A stretch of DNA of 64,000 nucleotides from an uncultured Lachnospiraceae bacterium. Lineage in GTDB: Bacteria; Bacillota; Clostridia; Lachnospirales; Lachnospiraceae. The notes under the pieces were generated by a model that was not told the origin of the DNA, ran no database searches, and saw nothing but the letters and a program-made list of their open reading frames with translations. The stretch is taken from the NCBI GenBank assembly GCA_900316625.1, contig ONDO01000003.1:35484-99483 (forward strand). The letters are read 5' to 3'. Positions 52,208-61,010 of this stretch are shown one piece after another (position 1 is the first letter of the stretch; each line of letters starts with the position of its first letter). A program made the position numbers and the translations under genes.

Positions 52208-53818
52208 TTAAGCTACTTTGATTCCGCTATTTAATATTCTGATCTTATTAGCCTTAATCCATGCGATTAGGGCTTTTTCTTTGTTGTATTGAGCCTTAAA
52301 TTGTGCAATACATTTTTCTTTATCTATGTTCTGTGTTCTATAATCGTAGCAATAAAGCAGATATGATGAATACCAGTCTCTTTGTACTTCAGTACCATCA
52401 CGGAGTTTATACATCCTGTCAGACAATTTCTTTTTGATGTAATCATCAGCCGTATGGTCGTACTGGCTTGCCCTGTAATTGTTCGGAACTTCTATATATG
52501 TACCACCCGTGACCTTAAACTTCTTTTCTACTGTAGTCTGAAATCCCGAAGGGCAACGGTTCTTTATAGATTTTCCAAAACGCTTTTTCTTGTTAAATTT
52601 GCCTTTACTGTTTTTAGTAGTTTCCTTAGCCCTCCTCATCAGCTTGCTTGCATTTTTAGGCTCTGTCACAAATATGTCTCCGAGGCTTCGCAAATGGTTT
52701 GCATCCTCATTTATTGCGAGCTGTCTGTTTACTGCATTGATACGGCACAATTCAGCATGTTTAGATTTCAGCTTCTTATAATGATTTGAATATTTCCAGG
52801 TCTTACGACCTTTCTTAATCGTGCCATCATCATTATAATTCTGTGGATTCGCTGCCCGCCTTGACCTGTCCATGGCGCGGTAAAGGAGTCGTTCCTTTCT
52901 TTCGGATGTCTGGATACTGTTACCACGCTCCGAAAGATTTTTTAAGCCAACCTCGGTATCTGATGTATATGCAACCGTCTGCGTTCCGATATCAGCGCCT
53001 ATCGTACCCTTGCCGTATATGTGACGGGGATTGCCGTACTTGTCATATTTAGGCATCGCCTTTCCTTCGATGGTTAGATGCAGATATAGTCTGTATTTGC
53101 CTCTTATCAGCTTAGGCACGAGAGTAGCATAGCATGGTCTGTATGTATCTATGCAGCAGGCATCTTCGATCAGTGTATTAACAGCTTTATTATCTATATT
53201 CTCTGGTTCGGCAAGATAAGATAAAACGGCATCTACTTCATCCTGTTGAAATCTGTCATTTTCCTGTATCCCAAATAGAGTTTTACCAAGCCTGAATTGC
53301 AATCTGTCATCTTTTACAGACATTGGAATACCACGATTTATCTGTTTTGCTCGAATGCAAGGTAGTTCTCCGTATTTTGAGAAATGAATACTTTTACCAT
53401 TACCACACAAGCATTTTTCGATACCACGCCATACATCCTCAGCTTTGGTGAGGGCGAATATGGCATCTATACCATATTTCTTGCCTATCGGAATCATGGA
53501 CTTTCTGCAAAAATCCCATGTGACGTTATATTCAGACTGCATTTCGTTAAGTTGCCCTGCCAGAGCTTTGCGCTTATCTTTATCTTGGACGTCGCCATAA
53601 AGTTTGAGCAGTTTGCGGTATTTCTTTGTGCGCAGCAACTGGTCATAATTCTTTCTCATAAGCCCGACCAGTTCATTACCTGCTTTGCGTATCTTATCGG
53701 AAAGAGTAACTACCTTCAAGACATCAGAATACGGCATATCAGTTTCAGCAACAAGGATATGCCTGTCGGAAAGTTTATGAAATTGCTTCAATGCTTTCCT
53801 ATATTCTTCTTCAGTCAT
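52208..53818 (-). CDS. tnpB: TnpB-like RNA-guided nuclease lacking the zinc-ribbon cysteines
   Basis: A 536-aa protein, longer than the common TnpB of about 400 aa. The RuvC-like triad seems intact: Asp in TIGADIGTQTVAY, Glu in DIFVTEPKN and Asp in VQRDWYSSYLL. The segment that normally carries two CxxC pairs reads NNYRASQYDHTADDYIKKKL, with no cysteines. A long N-terminal part (about 1-240) is rich in helices. It is coupled to tnpA by an 8-base overlap. Probably an active or recently active nuclease; nuclease activity is inferred. Confidence 0.85.
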   Translation of the reverse strand: MTEEEYRKALKQFHKLSDRHILVAETDMPYSDVLKVVTLSDKIRKAGNELVGLMRKNYDQLLRTKKYRKLLKLYGDVQDKDKRKALAGQLNEMQSEYNVTWDFCRKSMIPIGKKYGIDAIFALTKAEDVWRGIEKCLCGNGKSIHFSKYGELPCIRAKQINRGIPMSVKDDRLQFRLGKTLFGIQENDRFQQDEVDAVLSYLAEPENIDNKAVNTLIEDACCIDTYRPCYATLVPKLIRGKYRLYLHLTIEGKAMPKYDKYGNPRHIYGKGTIGADIGTQTVAYTSDTEVGLKNLSERGNSIQTSERKERLLYRAMDRSRRAANPQNYNDDGTIKKGRKTWKYSNHYKKLKSKHAELCRINAVNRQLAINEDANHLRSLGDIFVTEPKNASKLMRRAKETTKNSKGKFNKKKRFGKSIKNRCPSGFQTTVEKKFKVTGGTYIEVPNNYRASQYDHTADDYIKKKLSDRMYKLRDGTEVQRDWYSSYLLYCYDYRTQNIDKEKCIAQFKAQYNKEKALIAWIKANKIRILNSGIKVA

Positions 53819-54224
53819 GATTTTTCTGTTCCTCGATATATTTCTTAACTGTAGCTTCGCTTATATGTCCTACCGTTGATACAAAATATCCTCTTGACCA
53901 TAACACTCCACAACGGGTGTAAAACTGTTTCAACTGCGGGAAAGCCTTAAACATTTCAATAGCGCTGATACTTTTAAGCGTCCTTACTATATCGCAGGGG
54001 GCAACTGTCTGCGGGCAATCCACGAATATTTGTATATGGTCTGGCATCACTTCCAATGCTTTGATTTCATATCCGTATTGATTGCAGATGTCAGCAAGGA
54101 TGTTTTTTAGTTTATCGTCAGCGCCTTTCTGCAAGACAGAAAATCTGAACTTAGGGCACCAGATGATATGATACTGCGTCAGATATTTACAATGCGAAGC
54201 ACTATGATATTGTTCCTCGCTCAT
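53811..54224 (-). CDS. tnpA: IS200/IS605 TnpA transposase (Y1, HUQ variant)
   Basis: A 137-aa single-strand DNA transposase. The metal motif reads MPDHIQIFV, with Gln where most family members have the second His. The catalytic Tyr lies in TVKKYIEEQ near the C-terminus, after GYFVSTVG. The length is normal and no stop or frameshift interrupts it, so the element could still be mobile. Confidence 0.92.
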   Translation of the reverse strand: MSEEQYHSASHCKYLTQYHIIWCPKFRFSVLQKGADDKLKNILADICNQYGYEIKALEVMPDHIQIFVDCPQTVAPCDIVRTLKSISAIEMFKAFPQLKQFYTRCGVLWSRGYFVSTVGHISEATVKKYIEEQKNHD

Positions 54225-54399
54225 TGTCTTTTTCTCCTAATTGATATTTTTCCTGTATTCCTCTGCGCATCAGGTCAAGAAATGTAATGGTCTCACCTTC
54301 CTCGACAGAATAGATGCGTGCAAGGTTCTCAAGCTGGGCCTTCCATTCAGACGGAATAGAAATATTGATTTGTACGTTATTACTTTTAGAACGTGCCAT
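54202..54399 (-). CDS. Ribbon-helix-helix protein encoded in the IS element
   Basis: A 65-aa basic protein. VQINISIPSEWKAQLENLA has the strand-helix pattern of a ribbon-helix-helix DNA-binding domain (CopG/MetJ type). It overlaps tnpA by 23 bases and is inside the element ends. A likely role is control of transposase expression, by inference. There is no toxin gene next to it. Confidence 0.7.
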   Translation of the reverse strand: MARSKSNNVQINISIPSEWKAQLENLARIYSVEEGETITFLDLMRRGIQEKYQLGEKDNERGTIS

Positions 54400-54537
54400 T
54401 ATTTATAATCCCTCTATGTTCTCATCATGATGCGTTGTTATTGTAAAAGTATCGCCTCATATGCATAGACTATATATCCAGTCTATGTATATGTCAAGTA
54501 GCAAAAATGTAGTTTTACATAGAAAAGCGGCTTTCAT

Positions 54538-54557
54538 CCCACAGGCAAGCCTGTGGG
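54538..54557. repeat. Left-end hairpin of the IS element
   Basis: CCCACAGGC-AA-GCCTGTGGG, a perfect 9-bp palindrome, placed upstream of the RHH and tnpA genes. Confidence 0.9.
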
Positions 54558-54581
54558 TTTTACACCGCAATTTATAACTAC

Positions 54582-55997
54582 TTATGCTTTTGCATCCAGC
54601 TTCTGGTCTTCTTCAACCGTAAGATTTCGAAGCCAGAGTTCCTTCTTCAGCCAGAAGTGGAAGATGAATACCTTGATGATATCAAGTATTTTTACCACGC
54701 CATAGAGGAAGACTGGTCCAACCTCTGTGAAGATGCCCAGGAGCAGGACAGCCGGGATCAGGATGAGAATGGTAAGTCCCGCATCTGTATAGGCGCCCAT
54801 CTTGGTGTCACCACCTGCACGGGCAATTGCCTGCTGTGCATTCATATATACCCAGGTCGGCATGAAGAAGGACATGAGGATGACCATCTCCCTACAGATC
54901 ATAAGCGCTTCCCGGCTCAGTCTTCCGAAGACAATCGGAATCAGGAAGGTCGTGCACAGCCCAAAGACCGTCATGACACAGCCAAACACGCCACAACCGG
55001 ATAGGAGCCAGCGCTTCTGTTTCTTTGCAAGCTCAAGGTCTCCTTCGCCCAGGGACTTTCCAATAATAACCGCCGTAGCAGAATAGATTCCACCAAAAGC
55101 AACGAAGTAGAGATTCGCGATCGCAAAGCTAGCAGACATTCCGGATACTACATCTGCACCACCACGTCCGTTGTAAACCGCTGTCGTAAGTGTCTCAGAG
55201 AATACCCATACCATCTCGCAGAAGAGAATCAGAGATCCCTTCTTCAGAATCTCTCCGAAGAGCTTCCAGTCTACATGGAGGAATTCTTTGATTCCAACAT
55301 AGAATTTCGGTCTTCTCTTAAGGAAGATGATAATGAAGAGCACAAGCTCCACGCTTCTTGCAATGACCGTTGCTACTGCTGCGCCCCTTACTCCCATTCG
55401 GGGAGCACCGAGATTTCCATAGATTAATACCCAGTTAAAGAAGGTATTGGTAAGCGTTGCGATAATGGTTGCAACGAGCGGCTGCTTCACCTCACCGATA
55501 TCACGCAGAGAGGATGCCATACACATAGAGATCGTCATGGGGATTCCCATAAAGAAAACCAGACGTATGTAGCTTACCGCTTCATCAAGAATCAGATCTG
55601 CCTGTGTATTCCCAATCAGCAGAAGGGATAATACTTCCCTGGGGAAGATCAGGCACACCAGGGTAAATGGAATGAATGCAGCAAGTCCCATAATGATCTT
55701 GAAGCGATATGCCTGCTTCATTCCTTCTTCATCCTTAGCCCCAAAGAACTGGGTCAGGAAGATTCCTCCAGACATACAGATTGTATTCAGGTAAACAAGG
55801 AAGACAAAGAGAAGCTGTCCTGCCACATTGACACCGGACATGGAGATATCTCCAAGTCCTGCCACCATAAAATTATCAATGAGAGACACCAGGTTCTGGA
55901 TCAGCTGCTGCAGCATAATCGGCAGGGCCAGTCCCAATGCACGCATATAGAAAGAACCGCTGCCGAACAGGGGAACTTTCTTCGTATTTTCATTCAT
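54582..55997 (-). CDS. MATE-family efflux transporter, second copy
   Basis: A 471-aa protein with about 12 helices. PIMLQQLIQNLVSLIDNFMV is the N-terminal MATE signature. It is not closely similar to the MATE protein at 33166. The start chosen is the ATG at 55997 (AAGGAAG upstream) rather than the ATG at 56015. It begins 24 bases after the jetD stop, so it may be transcribed with the Wadjet genes, which is unusual company. Its stop lies only about 22 bases from the IS left end. Confidence 0.9.
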   Translation of the reverse strand: MNENTKKVPLFGSGSFYMRALGLALPIMLQQLIQNLVSLIDNFMVAGLGDISMSGVNVAGQLLFVFLVYLNTICMSGGIFLTQFFGAKDEEGMKQAYRFKIIMGLAAFIPFTLVCLIFPREVLSLLLIGNTQADLILDEAVSYIRLVFFMGIPMTISMCMASSLRDIGEVKQPLVATIIATLTNTFFNWVLIYGNLGAPRMGVRGAAVATVIARSVELVLFIIIFLKRRPKFYVGIKEFLHVDWKLFGEILKKGSLILFCEMVWVFSETLTTAVYNGRGGADVVSGMSASFAIANLYFVAFGGIYSATAVIIGKSLGEGDLELAKKQKRWLLSGCGVFGCVMTVFGLCTTFLIPIVFGRLSREALMICREMVILMSFFMPTWVYMNAQQAIARAGGDTKMGAYTDAGLTILILIPAVLLLGIFTEVGPVFLYGVVKILDIIKVFIFHFWLKKELWLRNLTVEEDQKLDAKA

Positions 55998-56021
55998 AAT
56001 AACTTCCTTCAGCATTAGTGT

Positions 56022-57203
56022 CTATTGCTCTATCGCTTCCTGCTCCAATTTACAGTCATGCTCAAGCATATATCTAACTACCAAGTCAAACTCGCCACCA
56101 AGCAGATTCTTCAAACGGCTTTTATCGTTTTCTGTAAGCTTCTTGGTAAAATCTTTATACTTTTCTAACGTTGCAACGTCCATATTGTACGGCACAAAAG
56201 AAATGCCAGTCTTAGCACGCAGGTCCAACAGAATATTGAATCCTCCTGCATCTATATCTCCATAATGGAAATAAGCCAGATCCGGATTCTGCTCATGTAT
56301 CTTCCGGATCAGCTTTCTTCTTATGCTGTTGTGATAACCGCCTAAATAAATAGCAAATGCATCCTTATCCGCATAGCTATTGAAGGTCGTAAGATTCTCA
56401 ATAGTAATAACCTTGGACGCATAAACCTGCACACTCTCGATGTTATCCAGAAGCGCCGAACTCAGTCCTAAGTCACCATCCAAACTGCCAAAATCAATTA
56501 CTTGTCCGGATACCGTAATCCGCCCATTCCCCTTAGCATAAACGTACCCCGGATTATTAACGATATTCAGATTTTCCAACACATGATCCTTATCCGCGTA
56601 CTCACCGTACTTACACAAGATCGATACAACAGATGTCTTTATTTTATCAAATGCTTTTGAATCGCCTAATACTCGGATAGAGAAATTCCGGATAAAAACC
56701 TCTTCCTCGACGTTTTCTACTTCAGCAAGCACTTTCAAAATCCGCTCAAGCTTGACCAAATCACCCGAGTACTGAGGCTTCCTATTACTGTTTATTCTAT
56801 CTACCTGCTCCTGGCAAAAGTCATGTAGTAGCGGCGTACAATTCATATACTGGTTTAGTAAACTCAGTATTTCATCGTTCCGATCAGCTTTCGGCCGTCT
56901 TCCAAGTAATCTGTATGCATCACTCAGTTTTTCGAGATTAAGCTGAACGGACGCAATCACATCTGTTTCAATCTTTCCTCTCTTTTTCCTTTTAACCGTA
57001 ATCATTCCGGTCTTTTCAAGATTCTGGACCTGTTCATTTACACTTGAAAACACATCATACTGTGCCGCATCTGCGTAGTCTGGAAACAAGTCTTCTATCT
57101 TTTTACTGAACGACTGATTCTGTTTATTTGCCCCGATAAAGCTTTTGCTTCTCTCATACTGATCCAAAAGAACATTCAGTATTACGCCTTCATACTTCTT
57201 CAT
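56022..57203 (-). CDS. jetD: Wadjet system nuclease subunit JetD
   Basis: A 393-aa protein. The C-terminal half (about 240-390) is a Toprim domain related to topoisomerase VI subunit A, with Glu in VITIENLTTF and the DxD in YFHYGDIDAGGFN. JetD is the subunit that cuts circular plasmid DNA extruded by the JetABC motor. The start overlaps the jetC stop by 4 bases. The N-terminal half is helical and probably forms the DUF3322-like arm and dimer contacts. Confidence 0.92.
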   Translation of the reverse strand: MKKYEGVILNVLLDQYERSKSFIGANKQNQSFSKKIEDLFPDYADAAQYDVFSSVNEQVQNLEKTGMITVKRKKRGKIETDVIASVQLNLEKLSDAYRLLGRRPKADRNDEILSLLNQYMNCTPLLHDFCQEQVDRINSNRKPQYSGDLVKLERILKVLAEVENVEEEVFIRNFSIRVLGDSKAFDKIKTSVVSILCKYGEYADKDHVLENLNIVNNPGYVYAKGNGRITVSGQVIDFGSLDGDLGLSSALLDNIESVQVYASKVITIENLTTFNSYADKDAFAIYLGGYHNSIRRKLIRKIHEQNPDLAYFHYGDIDAGGFNILLDLRAKTGISFVPYNMDVATLEKYKDFTKKLTENDKSRLKNLLGGEFDLVVRYMLEHDCKLEQEAIEQ

Positions 57204-60200
57204 AAAGCATACGCCTCTATAAAACTGTTATAACCTTCTCGGTAAACTATAAAAATATCATCCACATATTCTCCGATGATCTCCATCTTTGCCGGAGGTG
57301 TTGCCAAAATCACCTGGAAATTCTGATCCTTAAAGAATTTCATCATGCTCTCAATACGCTCATCATCCATCTTGTCGAAAGCCTCATCCAGCATCATGAT
57401 CCGAATGCTGTCGCCAAGGCTATACATTTGTGCAAACGATGCTGCAATAGCCACATAATAAGGAGTCTGTGTTTCTCCACCACTCTTTTCACCGTAAATC
57501 TTTGAAAATAGTTGAGGCTTTCCATTGGAGGTAACTTCAATGTCATAATCAAGATATCCACGGTAATCGGTATACTCCTGAAGAATCGAGTCTCCTGCTG
57601 TATCAGACTCGGTGAGTTTAGAGAACAGATCCTCCATCTCTTCGTGATACTGTTCTTCAAAGAAGCTGGAAAACAATGTTGCCCCACCGATATTTATATC
57701 TGAAGTAATCATGTCATACAGTCCTTGTTTTATGGCATTGGATTTCAGAATAAACCGGTATGAGTCATGACCATACTTGATACCCTTCAGTGATTTGTTA
57801 AGCCCGGCAAAGATATCATTTGCTCTTTCAATGTTTTCACGCATCTTCGACAGAAAATTCTCTCTGAACTCCAGCTCGCAATCTTGGCGTGCGTCCTCAA
57901 GTTTTTCCTCGCACTGTATAAGGTCGTGTTTAGATAATTCTGTAAACTCTGTATTATAGGCCGAGATTACATCTTCCAAATCACCTGTCCCAAGCTCTCC
58001 ATCCTTATACTTTGTCTGAAGAGAAGTAAGATCACCATACTTTCTCGTCCTTTGATTTTCCAAGGTTTTCCTTCGGGGCAAGTAATTTTCAAAAATTGTC
58101 CCAGCATTCTTGGACTTTAGATGCTCATCAAGCTTCTGCTTAGCAGCTTCCCGCGCTCCGGGATAGTCAGCTGTCATCACATCAATCTCACACATCAGCG
58201 ATTCACATTCATTTCTTAAGATCTCGATTTTATCAAGTATGTCTTTACAGTCACGTTCAAGATTCACGCCATCTTTCTTTAATCCGTCAAGAATTCTCTT
58301 CTGCTTCTCAATCTCCTCCGCCAGTTTTTGAGCCTTAAAATTCAGTTCTATAATATTAGGATCCGATTCTGCCTCTTTCAGTTCAGCCTTAACACGCGCT
58401 AAATCCGCAGTCACACTCTTCAGTTCGCCAGGTACACTAACGTATCCTAAAAGTAGTTCCTGATTAAATCCCTGCAATGCTGTGATTTTTTCAGCGATTG
58501 TAGTTCTCTTTTCCTGCAATCCTTTTATCTCTTCCTCAATCCGCACGAGATCTTCAGTTTTAATTTCCAATTGTCTTTTATAGGCATACTTGCCGATATA
58601 AGGTGTCTTATATACTTCGGGCTTGATCTTTCGTACAGCTTTACCCTGATACAACATGCAACCAGAAGTAATAGAAACATTATGTTGTTTCAATTCTCTA
58701 ACATCCTTGCAACGTATGACTCTATTTAGAATTTCCCTTGCATAAGCAAGCGCATATCTGTTCTCACTTTTTACAGTTCCTGCCAAGCTCGAATCATCTG
58801 TTAATGCATCTAAATCCAGTGCACCTGTATTAACAAGCGCAACCGTATGTATTTCACTCTTATGTCTGTCATATACTTCTGCAGCGATATCATATACATC
58901 CGGATTTACGATCAAATTGAATCGCTGTGTATTTAAGTAGCCTTCCACTGCGTCCTGCCATTCAGGCTCAGTTACCTCTAAAAGATCCGCAAATACCCTT
59001 ACCTCTGAGTCAATCCTGCGACTTGCAAGTTCGTCAGCAATCAGTTTCTGCAATCTGACCGTATTTGGCGGATAGCTCATTTGGTTCTTTTTCAAGAGTT
59101 CTATTTCTCTCTTTAGCTGCTCTTTCTTTTCATTGGATTCTCGAAGCCTCTGTGCACATGCAGACTGTTCCTCGTAAGCGGCACTCGTTTCCCTCTCTAT
59201 TACGCTACCAAGAGATACAACAATATCTGTTTTTCTCTCGTCGTCTACGTCCGTGCCATTAATTGATCTCACTTCAAGTGCTGTCACCGGACTATTGTCA
59301 GGGCCTATAGCTCGCACTGCAGCTTCCGTCTTAACCAGGCCAGCTGACAATCCTTTCATCTTCTCCTGAAGAGATTTCTTCTTTTCCTCAATGATATTCA
59401 GCTCATTCTGAAGCTTAACAATGAGTGTCGCACAATCACTTGTTTTGATTGCGACCTGAACTTCGTTATGCTTTTCGACTAAAGAATTCAAAGATTTCTC
59501 GGTTTCCTCAATATCATGATTCTTGCGAGAAAACGCACTCTCCTTCTTTGTCTTGTTTTCAAGCTCCGCTTCTATCTTCTGCTCTTTATCTGCCAAAGAA
59601 GCCAGCTTAAGTAAAATATCGATGATCAGAATATCTTTATCATTTTCCTTTAATTCCTCATACTTGGACAGTATGGCTTGTAACTGATCGATCTGCTTAC
59701 GCACCTCCGCAAGTATCGTTTGCATTTCTCGCAGGTTACGAATATTCTCTCGTAGAGTATCCACATCAATCTTTTTTTCCGGGAGAATAAACTTATTGAT
59801 GAAACTCTTTACGTTATCCATCGGCTTGAATGCGATAGATTTCGGAATCATCTCAAAGAAGTTCTCATCGAGATGGCCCAGTCTTGCTCTGAACTGATTT
59901 TTGGCTTCTGATGTCGTCTGTATTAAGGGAACTCTCTTTCCATTTGATGTAAATTGCTCGTCTAAAGCTGGCTTGTTTCCCACAATAAAATTGATGGCAT
60001 CAATAGGAGCCTCAACCTTAAACCATTTCTTCTTCAGTTCACTTTCCACATCCGGGGAATCGATTTTCACTCCAATGGTAAAAAAGCGATCCTTACTCTC
60101 TTCATAAAATTCAAGTGCAACATAAGAAATCACACTTCCCGTGCGATAATATGCATTGCCCTCTTCGCCGGTCTTGCAACGAACGTAACCTTTCAAGTCA

Positions 60201-60418
60201 CGCTTGCTTCGCTTCTCTCCAACCGTAGTCGCGAGGTTAAACGACCTTGTACTTGTAGTCAGCACTAACTGTATCGCATCAAGAATTGTCGATTTGCCGG
60301 ATGCATTTTCTCCGCTTAGAAGAAAAGATCCATCAACATTGATCGTTTCATTTTGAAAATAGTGCCAGTTGATCAGCTTAATCTTCGTCAGCTTCTTCAT
60401 CGTCTGAACTGTCTGCAC
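57200..60418 (-). CDS. jetC: Wadjet system SMC-like ATPase JetC
   Basis: A MukB-like SMC ATPase of about 1072 aa. Walker A is LLSGENASGKSTIL near the N-terminus. Two long coiled-coil arms (about 230-450 and 650-900) surround a hinge-like region. The signature KSGGETQTPYYVAI and Walker B IRIMMLDEAFDKMD are at the C-terminus. The frame is open to 60502. I chose the GTG at 60418 because AGGAGGAG lies 6 bases before it; the ATG at 60400 is an alternative. It extrudes DNA loops with JetA and JetB. Confidence 0.92.
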   Translation of the reverse strand: MQTVQTMKKLTKIKLINWHYFQNETINVDGSFLLSGENASGKSTILDAIQLVLTTSTRSFNLATTVGEKRSKRDLKGYVRCKTGEEGNAYYRTGSVISYVALEFYEESKDRFFTIGVKIDSPDVESELKKKWFKVEAPIDAINFIVGNKPALDEQFTSNGKRVPLIQTTSEAKNQFRARLGHLDENFFEMIPKSIAFKPMDNVKSFINKFILPEKKIDVDTLRENIRNLREMQTILAEVRKQIDQLQAILSKYEELKENDKDILIIDILLKLASLADKEQKIEAELENKTKKESAFSRKNHDIEETEKSLNSLVEKHNEVQVAIKTSDCATLIVKLQNELNIIEEKKKSLQEKMKGLSAGLVKTEAAVRAIGPDNSPVTALEVRSINGTDVDDERKTDIVVSLGSVIERETSAAYEEQSACAQRLRESNEKKEQLKREIELLKKNQMSYPPNTVRLQKLIADELASRRIDSEVRVFADLLEVTEPEWQDAVEGYLNTQRFNLIVNPDVYDIAAEVYDRHKSEIHTVALVNTGALDLDALTDDSSLAGTVKSENRYALAYAREILNRVIRCKDVRELKQHNVSITSGCMLYQGKAVRKIKPEVYKTPYIGKYAYKRQLEIKTEDLVRIEEEIKGLQEKRTTIAEKITALQGFNQELLLGYVSVPGELKSVTADLARVKAELKEAESDPNIIELNFKAQKLAEEIEKQKRILDGLKKDGVNLERDCKDILDKIEILRNECESLMCEIDVMTADYPGAREAAKQKLDEHLKSKNAGTIFENYLPRRKTLENQRTRKYGDLTSLQTKYKDGELGTGDLEDVISAYNTEFTELSKHDLIQCEEKLEDARQDCELEFRENFLSKMRENIERANDIFAGLNKSLKGIKYGHDSYRFILKSNAIKQGLYDMITSDINIGGATLFSSFFEEQYHEEMEDLFSKLTESDTAGDSILQEYTDYRGYLDYDIEVTSNGKPQLFSKIYGEKSGGETQTPYYVAIAASFAQMYSLGDSIRIMMLDEAFDKMDDERIESMMKFFKDQNFQVILATPPAKMEIIGEYVDDIFIVYREGYNSFIEAYAL

Positions 60419-61010
60419 GATCTTCTCCTCCTCTACCATACTTATCGAGCTTATCCTTTGCCGATTGATACAAGTCGTCCAAACTTGTATTGGCAACGGC
60501 AAGTAATATCGAAGGATAAATGATTACTCTCGTATCCGGATTTGACATATCAGAATCCAGATTCTGGAGCAGATGATACCTTCTGAATAAACCCATTGAA
60601 TTTCGGAGTGTTGTTTTATCAAGTTTGTTCTGCATCTTAAGCATGTTGTATTTGTCGTAAACCTGATCAACGATCACAATGACATCCCCAGTCTGGGAAA
60701 CCTTCTTTCTTTCCTCGATATACAAGAGACGAAGAATTAAAAGCAGCATGCTTTCAATCTTTTTCAAATGTATTCTCCCTGTGCCTGCGGGGTTGTTTAT
60801 TCCTATAACGCCCTGATCTTCCTGAATGACCAATTCATATCCGAGTACATCAAATAACGACACGAAATAATCTCGATAGTTCAGGATAAAGTTATACTCT
60901 GAGACGGTATCCTTATTCTTCTTAATGATGAAGCACTCATTGAGAAGCTTATTTGCCGTTGCTTTGAATTTATCTTTCGGAATGTTCTCTAAGACATCTA
61001 TGAACTCCAT
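60378..61010 (-). CDS. jetB: Wadjet system subunit JetB (MukE-like)
   Basis: A 210-aa winged-helix protein of the DUF4194/MukE-like type that bridges JetA and the ATPase. Its C-terminal tail is strongly acidic (DSSDDEEADED). The ATG at 61010 shares its first base with the jetA stop (TGATG) and has AGGAGG upstream, so translation is coupled. Its end overlaps the jetC start by about 40 bases. Confidence 0.88.
   Translation of the reverse strand: MEFIDVLENIPKDKFKATANKLLNECFIIKKNKDTVSEYNFILNYRDYFVSLFDVLGYELVIQEDQGVIGINNPAGTGRIHLKKIESMLLLILRLLYIEERKKVSQTGDVIVIVDQVYDKYNMLKMQNKLDKTTLRNSMGLFRRYHLLQNLDSDMSNPDTRVIIYPSILLAVANTSLDDLYQSAKDKLDKYGRGGEDRADSSDDEEADED

Larger units (their letters stand above)
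52007..54560 (-). mobile_element. IS200/IS605-family element with tnpA, tnpB and an RHH gene
   Basis: Both ends carry palindromic hairpins without inverted terminal repeats, as in this family: CCCACGGGC-AA-GCCCGTGGG at 52015-52034 and CCCACAGGC-AA-GCCTGTGGG at 54538-54557. tnpA precedes tnpB on the minus strand with an 8-base overlap. The exact borders are estimated: the ecfT frame resumes at about 52006, and the left end lies a few bases beyond 54557. Confidence 0.88.

Noticed and set aside
54202-54399. Toxin-antitoxin pair based on the RHH gene
   Set aside because: No toxin-like gene is adjacent. The gene is inside the IS ends and overlaps tnpA, so a transposition regulator is the simpler reading.
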